DNA of 64,000 bases. Source: Cyrtodaria siliqua. Lineage: Eukaryota; Mollusca; Bivalvia; Adapedonta; Hiatellidae. A program made the translations under genes and the position numbers. Positions 55,859 through 64,000 of the stretch are shown piece after piece. The first letter of the stretch is position 1. The number at the start of each line of letters is the position of its first letter. Where the stretch lies: the NCBI GenBank assembly GCA_037043455.1, contig JAWPHD010010993.1, positions 23,829 to 87,828 of the forward strand, in the 5' to 3' direction. The notes under the pieces are model-generated. The model worked only from the letters and a program-made list of their open reading frames with translations. It ran no database searches and was not told where the DNA came from.

Positions 55859-56222
55859 AGTTGCTACAGTTGCTACACAACATGTTGCTACACAACAAAA
55901 AATAAAAAATCCAAAACGAATAGAAGCTGGGAAAAAAGGGGCAGCGGCAAGAAAGGCAAAGAGTTTGGTAGATGCACAGGATGCAAAGCATGTAAAGCAA
56001 GATGAAATATCAAAAGTAACAAAAGGTGAAGAGGAACCAGAAAAATACATTAAAATAAATGTATATAAACATTATAGTCCACTGTGTGTGGTTTTATTAG
56101 GCATTGATGCGTTGGGTTTGTATATCTATAACACGAAATCTCTCGCTACGCAATCTATTGCTACACAACCTGTTGCTGCGCGATATGTTCCCACTTTACC
56201 AAAATACCCGTTTGATTTTTAA
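55839..56222 (+). CDS. small single-span membrane protein, basic N-terminus
   Basis: Starting at ATG 55839 (an ATG three bases upstream is also possible), the 127-residue protein has repeats of VATQ and then a Lys/Ala-rich basic region (KNPKRIEAGKKGAAARKAKS). A single hydrophobic span follows (PLCVVLLGIDALGLYIYN, about 82-99), then a Thr/Gln repeat tail (LATQSIATQPVA) ending with PKYPFDF. Small spans with basic tails are common in viruses with internal membranes. Unknown family. It overlaps the pseudogene upstream. Confidence 0.45.
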   Translation: MENQESEVATVATQHVATQQKIKNPKRIEAGKKGAAARKAKSLVDAQDAKHVKQDEISKVTKGEEEPEKYIKINVYKHYSPLCVVLLGIDALGLYIYNTKSLATQSIATQPVAARYVPTLPKYPFDF

Positions 56223-56261
56223 TAATTTATTTAAAAAAAAATAATCATATTAAAAAAAAGA

Positions 56262-56477
56262 ATGGCAACAAGTATTGACGGAAAACAAATTGTAAATATG
56301 ATGTATCACGCTGGGGTGGAAACACTTTTAACTATTGGATATTCTGAGATTGGCAGAAAACTACTAAGAAAACCAGCTCCTAAAGTGGATTTTAATATGA
56401 TAGATTTTGGGATGCTGTCTGTGGATATAATGTTAGCAATGGCTACAAAGGATATGTTGATTAAGCGGATATTATGA
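56262..56477 (+). CDS. small hydrophobic viral protein
   Basis: The 71-residue frame, with ATG after TTAAAAAAAAGA, contains LLTIGYSEIGRKLLRKPAP. The tail is MLSVDIMLAMATKDMLIKRIL. It may associate with membrane. No known motif. It is the middle of a run of three small genes with AT-rich, A-ending gaps of 34-40 bases. Confidence 0.4.
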   Translation: MATSIDGKQIVNMMYHAGVETLLTIGYSEIGRKLLRKPAPKVDFNMIDFGMLSVDIMLAMATKDMLIKRIL

Positions 56478-56511
56478 AGTAATTTAAAAAAAATTATACT
56501 ATATAAAAAAA

Positions 56512-56937
56512 ATGGCAAGTGCAGTAGCAATGATGATCGGTGGTGCATTAACAAACGCATTGGCGTTTAGCGGTTCAAATTATCTGTTTTCAAAAATGGG
56601 AAGTCATTCAGATGAGGAAAGACAAAGACATGATAAAGCTGTGGAACAATTGGAAGCAGCACAAGCGGCGTGGAATAAAAAAAGAACAGAGAAATTAGAT
56701 TTTATTAACAAGCAACTGCAAAAAGAGCATCATGCAGAGCAGACATTTGATAATGTGGACCAGGCTATGAAGCAGTATTATTACATAACTGGTAAACATT
56801 TGCTTTTGGAACCAGAACCGGAGCCTATGTTGAGTGATTTTTATACACCATCTCCGGATCAACATACTAGAGAGATTATGTTTATTGTGGTGGGTATGGC
56901 TGCAACTGGGTTTGTGGCGTATAAATTGATTTCATAA
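56512..56937 (+). CDS. two-span membrane protein with central coiled coil
   Basis: The 141-residue protein is intact. Its hydrophobic N-terminus is VAMMIGGALTNALAFSG (residues 4-20), and a charged heptad region (DEERQRHDKAVEQLEAAQAAW...) follows to about 80. An acidic LEPEPEPMLSDFYTPS linker then leads to a C-terminal span (IMFIVVGMAATGFVAYKLI, about 122-140). Such proteins could bridge capsid and membrane. I recall similar uncharacterised sequences in other invertebrate genomes, unverified. The ATG directly follows TATATAAAAAAA. Confidence 0.55.
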   Translation: MASAVAMMIGGALTNALAFSGSNYLFSKMGSHSDEERQRHDKAVEQLEAAQAAWNKKRTEKLDFINKQLQKEHHAEQTFDNVDQAMKQYYYITGKHLLLEPEPEPMLSDFYTPSPDQHTREIMFIVVGMAATGFVAYKLIS

Positions 56938-56990
56938 AAAAAAAAAAAAAAAAAATTACTTTGAAATGATCTTTGGAAAGACTAAGATAC

Positions 56991-57320
56991 TTATTTTTGT
57001 TGTTTCTTTGGAAAGACTAAGTCATATGCATGATACTTATTTTTTTTGTTGTCTATGCATGGTTTTAATCCAAGTGGTCGAATATAATATGGTGGTTCAG
57101 AGCTTGTCTTTTCTATTTTTATTTTGAGATGACCAGGCGCCCATACTTCACCGTTATCTAATAATGTCAATACCATGGATGGTCCATACCCAACATCCTG
57201 TATTTTTGTTTCTGTAACAATATATATTTTATTTATTTTCAAGTCTGTCCATTTCCTCGTACTATATTGATTTTGTTCTTTGAGCAGTTCATCAAATTGT
57301 GTCGTTGTGATTTGTTCCAT
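56991..57320 (-). CDS. small beta-rich protein, possible OB-fold
   Basis: The 109-residue protein alternates short strands (KIYIVTETKIQD, SMVLTLLDNGEVWAP, PYYIRPLGLKPC) and ends with a basic aromatic tail (NKKNKYHAYDLVFPKKQQK). The strand pattern and length would suit a single-stranded DNA-binding OB fold, which would fit a replication role next to integrase and PolB, but no diagnostic motif proves it. It is divergent from the integrase with 46 bases between starts. Intact. Confidence 0.4.
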   Translation of the reverse strand: MEQITTTQFDELLKEQNQYSTRKWTDLKINKIYIVTETKIQDVGYGPSMVLTLLDNGEVWAPGHLKIKIEKTSSEPPYYIRPLGLKPCIDNKKNKYHAYDLVFPKKQQK

Positions 57321-57366
57321 TTTTTTTTATATTTATATAACTTTTAATCTTTACAATAAAAAAAAA

Positions 57367-58281
57367 ATGGAAAAGATTTATTACAGTCCCAAAGGATTTT
57401 GGAGAGGTTACTCAGCAGTTAAACAAATTGGCAAAAGAGGCTGGTGTTAGTGAAAACAAGGCATTAGAATTTTTAAAGAAACAAGCTGTGTGGCAGATTT
57501 ATTTACCCGCACCCAAGAAAATAGTTAGACCCAGGTTTGATGTTTCTACTAAAAATGGTGTGCATCAAGCTGATTTATTATTTTTACCGCATGACACTTT
57601 TGGCTTTGGCCGTGGACGCAAGACATATAAATATGCATTGACAGTGGTTGATATTGCGAGTAGACATAAAGAAGCAGAGCCACTAACTTCCAAGGATAGT
57701 AAAGAAGTTGCCAAAGCATTTGAAAATATATACAGTCGGCATCTAAAATATCCAAAATTATTACAAGTGGATCCAGGTAGAGAATTCATGGGTGCAGTAT
57801 CACACTTGATGATGAAACATAAAGCAAATATTAGACGAGGCAGTACAGAGATACATAGAGACCAAGCTATAGTGGAAAGATTTAACAGAACATTAGCTGA
57901 AAGATTGTTTGGTTATCAGTATGCTAAGGAAATAGATTCGCAAAAACGCAACAGAGAGTGGGTAAAAAGATTACCAGAAGTTGTTAAAGCAATAAATGTG
58001 GAGACAAAAAAGGCCCTCCTATTGAAATAAAAACACTAAAAGATGATCCTATCTGTATAAATGCTAGTGTAAGATATTTATATCAACCCAGGGAACATGA
58101 CGGTGGAAGACGTAGAGCAACCGATACAATATGGAGTGTAGCTATTCACAGGATTAATAATTATATGATAACAAAAGGTATAAGAGTATATTATTTAAAA
58201 ACACCAGCACCACAAAGAGGATTTGTCAAAGAAGAACTACTTATTGTTCCTGCTAATACCCAAACGCGCATGTCTTTATAG
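57367..58281 (+). pseudogene. retrovirus-like integrase, two frameshifts
   Basis: The ATG at 57367 follows an A run. The first 20 residues (MEKIYYSPKGFWRGYSAVK) are separated from the rest by an indel near 57424. The core carries HQADLLFL (first Asp), LQVDPGREF (second Asp) and AIVERFNRTLAERLF (Glu), a complete D,D,E set. A second indel near 58010 leads to an SVRYLYQP, RRRATDTIWSV and GFVKEELLIVP C-terminal domain, stop at 58279-58281. The sequence type differs clearly from the Polinton integrase at 30130-30883. It would insert the viral DNA into the host genome. The stop codon abuts the convergent PolB stop. Confidence 0.7.
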
Positions 58282-61200
58282 GTGTTTAAAAAATCCATGT
58301 GCATCAGTTATAATCCCACATGGCCGGATGTATCTTTTAGAGTAAAATGGTGGCAGTGTTACTTTGTTTACTGTTATACCATATATTTGATGCTTCATCG
58401 AGCGTATCATATTCATATCATGGGTGTATTTTTTTCTGTTAAACAATGCATCCTTGTAGTTCTCAAAGTTGATATGTTTTTCGATTACATATTGTTTTAC
58501 TCCCTTTGCTTTCTTAATAATCTGCTAATCCGCTCTCAAAATAGAATATAGTTTGGGTCTCAATCCAACATACTCAACTATATGAACACCAGAACACTCA
58601 TCTTTCTTCTTGCCTACTACTTTTTTATTTGTATTATCGTGCAGTGGATGGTTTTGTGGATAATCACTCAAATCATACTCATCTTTCATTTCAGCCATGT
58701 CTTTGTAGACATCTTCTGTTTTGATGTCTACAAGCAAGCTATCAGTGTCTGTGTATAATAAAGTACATTTATTCCGGTATCTTTTCTTTAGGGAATTATA
58801 GTACCAGTCATACATCTTGTACTTTGAATAATCCAATACTGTCATCCCCACATAGATTGGTTTGTTTAATTTTATTATTGTTTTGTTTGAATGTAATGCC
58901 GCCAAAACATCTGAAAATGTTATCCACCTGTTAAAGTTGGGTTTAGCTGTTATTTTTCTTATTTTTTCATTTCGAGAGCCGTCAGTTTTAACTAGTTTTA
59001 TATAAGTCCACTTGCATATATTTTCCATTGTCTTACCATAAACAGAGTTGTTCATAAGTTTGTAAAAAGCTATTTCAAAGTCTGATTTAGCTCTTTTCCT
59101 AAGTTCTGTGTTTAGATTTATGTATGATGCCATCCATGGTTTTTCATTAAATTCTAATATTCTATGTATTTTCTTCAGTTTCATGCCTAAAGCTAAATAC
59201 AGTTGCAGGTTTTTGTAATGTAACACATATTTTTCTTTGTCCATAAGATTGGGGACTAGTTGTTCTATATTTATCAATCCATTATTTTCCAACAGATCTG
59301 TCTGGTATTCGGACAACCATTCTTTTTTCACAGCTATTCTTTCCGGTGCAAGTGGATAAGCATTGTGAGCTTCATGAGTTCTTTGGGATATTCCAAATCA
59401 ACTTCACGTATTTGTCCTTTGCCAGGATCGGAGAGTGGAAATTTATCTTCTGTCCACGGAACATCATCTTCTAATGCCCACTCAAACCCAGAATTTGGAA
59501 GTTGCTGACTCATTGCCCATCCATAAAGGTTATTCTCATCAAGATTCATTAAGTAGTTGTTTTCCTCGTTAGGGTTATAATCAACTACATGTGGATTGTT
59601 TGCTTTTGCATATCGTTTTGATACCATACTAATTCCACCACGCATGCCTTTTCTATAAATAAGTGCATGTCAATGTCTGTCAAAAGTTCTAAATCTATTC
59701 CTGTTTTAAAAAGTAAAGCATCCCAACTTAATCCAGGTGCTGTATAGTAGTGCAAAGGTTCAAGCCTGTATGCATTCTTACATATTTTTCTAAAATTTTG
59801 AAACACATCTGCTAACAAAGTTACATCAGTTTTTAGATATAAATCATGATAGTCTCCAACAGTTTTACAGTTAAACTCTTTCCATATTTTTTGAGGATAT
59901 TCATAATCTTCAGGACTTATACTTTCATCTGTGAGACTACTGTAAAACTTGTCTATAGGTGGCAATTGTGTTTCCTTAAATCTTTCCATACTGTCCATAT
60001 ATTCGTATGGATAAACACCTTTTCGCAGAAGTAAATCAGTTTGTTCTTTAAAAACATTTTTATTAATTTTGAACTCAGATTTATCAGTTGCATCAACCAA
60101 TTTTTCCAGGGACGAAGCCATAAATTGAAAACTATCTAAAAATCTGAGTTTTCCGACACTAAATGATATATACTTCAGCGTTGTTTGGGATACATTTAAT
60201 ATTACCTGACATTTTATGTATTTTTTGCATAATGAGATGACTATCATATCCTTTGAGGTTATGAAATACAACAGGGATGATTGTTTTATCTTTTTTTATG
60301 TTCAGTTTTAGGTTGCAGTTCTTGTGTGCTGCACCTCTGTATTCACCTGTTAAATGACAGTGGTCTCTTACGTTGCCGTTTCTACCCCATTTCCTACCTA
60401 TTTCCTTTTTGCATATCCAACAGTGTGTTGCTTTTTCATGATCTTCCTCATTTTGCTGCGTCATGATTACTGATTTTGGGTGAGCAAGTATATTATTAAT
60501 GTTGCTCTTTTCACATTCTAAGTGATTTAAAAACACTTCAACAGCATCAGGGTCATAGTTGTCATCTATAATTCCTTCATTTTCTAAATCATCAGGGTTA
60601 TAGTTATCATCTATAATTCCTTCTTCATTCTCTGAATCATCTTCATTTTCTGAATCATCATCTTCTCCATCCTCAATGTCTTCAGCTATTAAGAGCAGAT
60701 TAATTCGCTTCATATATTTTGGTTGTTTTGATGTGTAATATGAAAAAATGATTATATTATTATTTTTCACTTTATATCCAAAAATATTGATAGCAAGGTT
60801 GTTTTGTTTTTCTACTTTGGAAATTTGAGAAATTGGAGTGGGAAAGTCGATACCATTCATATTCAACTTACCCATGTATTTCTTATAACTAGATATCCTA
60901 TTTGGATTATTTTTATTAGGCCACAAAGCAGACACCAATGCTACTTCCAAGCAATTATTATCTTCATTATTAACATTGATTATTGCTTTCTTGTAAGCTA
61001 GTTTATTAGGTAGAGGAATATAAGAAGAACCTTTTAATGGTGAATACTTTACAATATTTAAGTAAAACTTAAGACAGTGATCAACTTCCAATCCTGATGC
61101 TCCATTCATAATTGTTTCAATGCCATGTACCATACCAGCACACGCTTCATCATAAAACTCATTCATATTTTCAGGAATTTCGATTGATTTTATCTCACTG

Positions 61201-61921
61201 CGTAATACAAATGTGTTGGCGTGTGTTTTGGTAGCACCATTGTCTTTATTTAAATCTACAGTGAAACCAAAATAAAAGTGTAATTCTCCCATTCTGCTAT
61301 TTCTTTTTTAATTTGTTTCATCATTTTTTTCTTTTTATCATGAAATACTTTTTGAGGGTCTTTATATCTCTTGACAGACATTACGTATGCTTTATATAAA
61401 TCGCATGGTGGTTTTTCAACAAGTCTTAATTTTCTATCATCAAACTCTTGGTTTAGTTCATTTATATCATTTTTTGATCATTCAGCATATCTCTTTTGTT
61501 CATTTTCTTGTAATTTCTTCTTTTCTTTGTTACGATGTTTTTTAGCACGTCGTCTCTTGCGTAAATCTAATGTTTGGGAAACAACCTCTTTTGGAGGTTC
61601 TTTTGATATTTCCTGCACTATAACTTCTTTTGGAGTATCCTTTGGAATTTCACGGGGTTTGATTGTAGTCCGTCGTGCTGGAACTGGTTTTACAGCTCGT
61701 GGTGCTGGAACTGGTTTTACAGCTCGTGGTGCTGGAACTGGAATTTTGCTTTTATTTTTTCTTTTCTCCTTGTTTTTTAAACTTTCCAATGCCTCCGATT
61801 CGGCTAGTTGGATAGCTACCGCATTAATACCATTTTCTAGTGTCTGTTTGCTTATTATTCCTGCATCAAACAGACGTATCAAATTTCTTATTATCTCTTC
61901 ATTGTTTTTTACATTATTCAT
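58276..61921 (-). pseudogene. polB: family B DNA polymerase, Polinton-like, several lesions
   Basis: I place the start at 61921 after a long A run. The N-terminus has a Pro-rich repeat (PVPAPRAVK) and a basic region, a stop at about 61478 and a frameshift near 61295. The following open frame (61292-60159) has an acidic insert (EDGEDDDSENEDD..., near 60660-60550), a Cys/His cluster (CWICKKEIG...DHCHLTGEYRGAAHKNC) and Exo II HNLKGYDSHL. Exo I (D-x-E) is not found. After further shifts come YLKTDVTLLADVFQNF, motif A DENNLYGWAM (about 59535), motif B KLMNNSVYGKTMEN (about 59040) and motif C YTDTDSL (about 58745). The end is at 58276-58278. The enzyme would replicate the element by protein priming. 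This copy is inactive. Confidence 0.75.
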
Positions 61922-61959
61922 TTTTTTTTTTTTCATGTATTTAAAAAAAATTGTTTAAT

Positions 61960-62508
61960 ATAAAATTGTTTTTCTTAGAAAAATCATATTTTATTATATT
62001 CGTGTTTATTCGTTGATTTGGGTCTAATCAATAATTTTGTTTTGTATTAGACAAACATTTTATAATTTTTTAAACTTGCAATCTTCAATACCTTAGGATT
62101 TCAAGAAGTTTCAAAATCCTGAAAATATAGCTTAGGTACAATTTTTTGAACTTGCAATCTTCAATACCTTAGGATTTTAAGAAATTTCACATTTTTTGAA
62201 ATTTACAACAATACCCCCAGAATGGCTATATATTGTTAAACTCAGAACATAACAGTACGCCCAAAAGCAAAAGTCACAAAACTAATACCTGGTATATCAA
62301 AATATGCGTAGGAGATGTCAGGCGTGCATTGCCGCTAATGGTGGATATTGTGACTTTTGCTTTTGGGGTAGTACTGTTATATTTTGAATTTAACAAGTTT
62401 AATGTTGATCAATTTGAATAAAATGCTCAGTAATTCAACTGCAAATATGGTTAAATAGAATATATGAAATTAAAATTTAATTTCTATTGAAATATGTCAG
62501 TTATCTTA
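61960..62508. repeat. right terminal inverted repeat with a MITE inside
   Basis: The inner part (about 62031-62173) complements 51096-51239 and has CTTGCAATCTTCA at 62075 and 62151. The outer part (62477-62508) complements 51063-51095. About 300 bases separate them here and include a MITE at about 62249-62380. Confidence 0.7.
62249..62380. mobile_element. MITE with about 30-bp inverted repeats
   Basis: ATAACAGTACGCCCAAAAGC and AAAAGTCACAA at the left match the complement of TTGTGACTTTTGC and TTTTGGGGTAGTACTGTTAT at the right, with one or two mismatches. It is 132 bp, non-coding, and inserted in the viral terminal repeat. Confidence 0.7.
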
Positions 62509-62769
62509 ATAATAACATATTTCTGTTAATTTGTGCACATGATTTTAATGAACCAATGAAGTTGAAGATGAAATACATGTTTTACTTAAATGTGTTACGC
62601 TTTGAAATGTGCTAAAATGCAAAAGTTTACTTTTATGGCTACATGACAACGGAAAAACATGTCTGCTTTTACATGAACATGATTTAATAAAAACATATAC
62701 TGTCAATGTCTGCCATAATATTTTAAAACCATTTTCTACGGAATACATCGAGGTCCCCGTTTAGATATT

Positions 62770-63595
62770 TGTATTATGCCCCCGAAGGGTGGCATATAGT
62801 AGTCGCACTGTCCGTCCGTCCGTTCGGACGTCCGTCCGTACAATCGAGTGCGGTTAATAACTCTGACAATAATGAACGGGTTTTCAAATAACATGGCACA
62901 ATTGCTCACCACAAGAAGACGACATATTGCGCAAAAAATTTAGGTCAGTGGCTTTAAGGTCAATGTCACACTTAAAGGTCAAAGGTCAAATTGTGTCCGG
63001 TCAATAACTCTGGCATTCCTGGACGGATTTTCAAATAACTTGGCACAAGTGCTCAACACAAAAAGACGACAGTCGCGCATGAAACCCAGGATCGTGGCTC
63101 CAAAGTCAAGGTCACACTTAGAGGGCAAATGTCAAATCGTGTCCGGTCAATAACTCTGGCACTCTTTGACAGATTTTCAAATAATTTGGCACAAGTGCTC
63201 ACCACAACAAGACGACATGTCGTGTACAAAACCCAGGTACGTGGCTGCAAGGTCAAAGTCAAACTTAGAGGTCAGAGTTCAAATCGTGTCCAGTCAATAA
63301 CTCTGGCATTCCTTGACGGATTTTCAAACAACTTGGCACAAGTGCTCACCACAACAAGACGACGTGTCGCGCACCAAATCCAGGTCCGTGACTCAAAGGT
63401 CAAGGTCACACTTAGAGGTAAAAAGTCAAGTCGTGTCCGGTCAGTAACTCTGGCATTCCTGGACGGATTTTCAAATAACTTGGCATAGATGCTCACAACA
63501 ACAAGACGATGTGTCGCTCACAAAATCCTGGTCTGTGGCCCCAAGGTCAAGGTCACACTTAGAGATAAATGGTCAAATCGAGTACGGCCAGTACC
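62770..63595. repeat. satellite, unit about 145-150 bp (AACTCTGGCATTCCTGGACGG family)
   Basis: It starts with CCCCCGAAGGGTGGCATATAGT and a CCGTCCGTCCGTTCGGACGTCC stem. Five units follow with ATTTTCAAATAACTTGGCAC, AAGTGCTCACCACAACAAGACGAC and AAGGTCAAGGTCACACTTAGAGG. The frames in it are not genes. The rest of the window (63596-64000) holds nothing I recognise. Confidence 0.75.
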
Positions 63596-64000
63596 TATTT
63601 CCGTGCAAGCGTGTGCATGTAAAATAACTATCCACCCAAACGTGAACTTATAAAACATAATCTTATGAATATAATTAGGCACTATTAAAATATGTCCTGA
63701 TCTGTTTTGTTCTCCAAGGCCATATAATGCGTTAGAAGAGACTCATGAACCATAGCATTACTTACATCATGTGGCGTCGTGTACATGCGTGTCTTATGTA
63801 TTTTCTTATTCGAAGAAAGGGATGGCTATTTGTTTCTTTCATAAGTCACTCAAAGTCACTCATAATTAAGACAAAGCACAGAGCATGTGATAGCAAGAGT
63901 GGAGGTGTGGTGGCGGGAAGGTTGGGTGGAAGTGTACACAACTCAAATGCCGACAAAGAAGCTTGAACATTCATTCTTCTTAATCAGACTTTCAAAAGTT

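Larger units (their letters stand above)
51063..62508. mobile_element. near-complete Polinton-like endogenous virus, about 11.4 kb
   Basis: Inverted terminal repeats bound a coherent viral gene set. On the minus strand at the left are a fibre-like gene and a coiled-coil membrane gene. A plus-strand run follows: capsid, packaging ATPase and several small genes. An OB-like small gene (minus), integrase (plus) and PolB (minus) complete the set. Integrase plus protein-primed-type PolB plus A32-like ATPase is the Polinton/Maverick hallmark. I see no adenain-type protease or PLA2, unlike the element at the left of the window. Most large genes have one or more frameshifts or stops, and a retroelement is inserted in the capsid gene, so the copy is endogenous and inactive. 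A clear target duplication was not found. Confidence 0.75.

Noticed and set aside
63053..63496. Open frames in the last satellite
   Set aside because: The repeated peptide follows the satellite period; no coding signal.

Overview
The window looks like nuclear DNA of a marine bivalve mollusc. The evidence is inferential: AT-rich DNA with GT-AG splicing in one host gene, a tRNA-derived SINE, and dense satellite families of kinds I associate with bivalve genomes (ATAACTCTGGCATTCCTGGACGG-type arrays, TTGAACCCAGTGACCCCAAATGC-type arrays, GACGGACGACGGAC tails, GGCCATAACTC arrays). I cannot name the species. Most of the sequence is mobile or viral; I am confident of only one host protein gene.

Layout. 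(1) 0-6.6 kb: remains of an integrated Polinton/adintovirus-type DNA virus, read mostly on the minus strand: integrase end, phospholipase A2 domain, adenain-type protease fragment, small hydrophobic core proteins, hexon-type capsid, basic core protein and the N-terminal half of a family B DNA polymerase. (2) 6.6-10.4 kb: retroelement fragments and a tRNA-derived SINE. (3) 10.4-16.5 kb: a two-exon AID/APOBEC-like cytidine deaminase. Its HCE motif is in exon 1 and its SPCFAC motif in exon 2, and its 5.1-kb intron is full of repeats. (4) 17-27.4 kb: decayed transposon ORF, the best copy of a YLDD reverse-transcriptase element, a tandem 616-bp repeat array, a MITE, and an I/Jockey-like LINE whose RNase H part is inverted. 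(5) 27.4-31.2 kb: part of a second viral element with largely intact structural genes and one terminal repeat, followed by an integrase pseudogene of Polinton type. (6) 31.2-51 kb: MITEs, foldback elements, satellites and retroelement fragments, with no convincing gene. (7) 51.06-62.51 kb: a near-complete third viral element of about 11.4 kb bounded by inverted repeats. It carries fibre-like protein, coiled-coil membrane protein, capsid protein, packaging ATPase, a run of small virion-like membrane proteins, an unusual integrase and a family B polymerase. (8) 62.8-63.6 kb: a bivalve-type satellite.

How the genes fit together. The third and second elements share terminal-repeat motifs and a homologous fibre-like gene, so they belong to one lineage. 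The first element has a different capsid, protease and PLA2 set. In the third element, integrase and protein-primed-type PolB would serve integration and replication, the A32/FtsK-like ATPase would package DNA, and the capsid and membrane proteins would build the particle. All three elements carry frameshifts, stops or insertions and are endogenous relics. The deaminase is a possible antiviral gene lying between two of them; a functional link is inference only.
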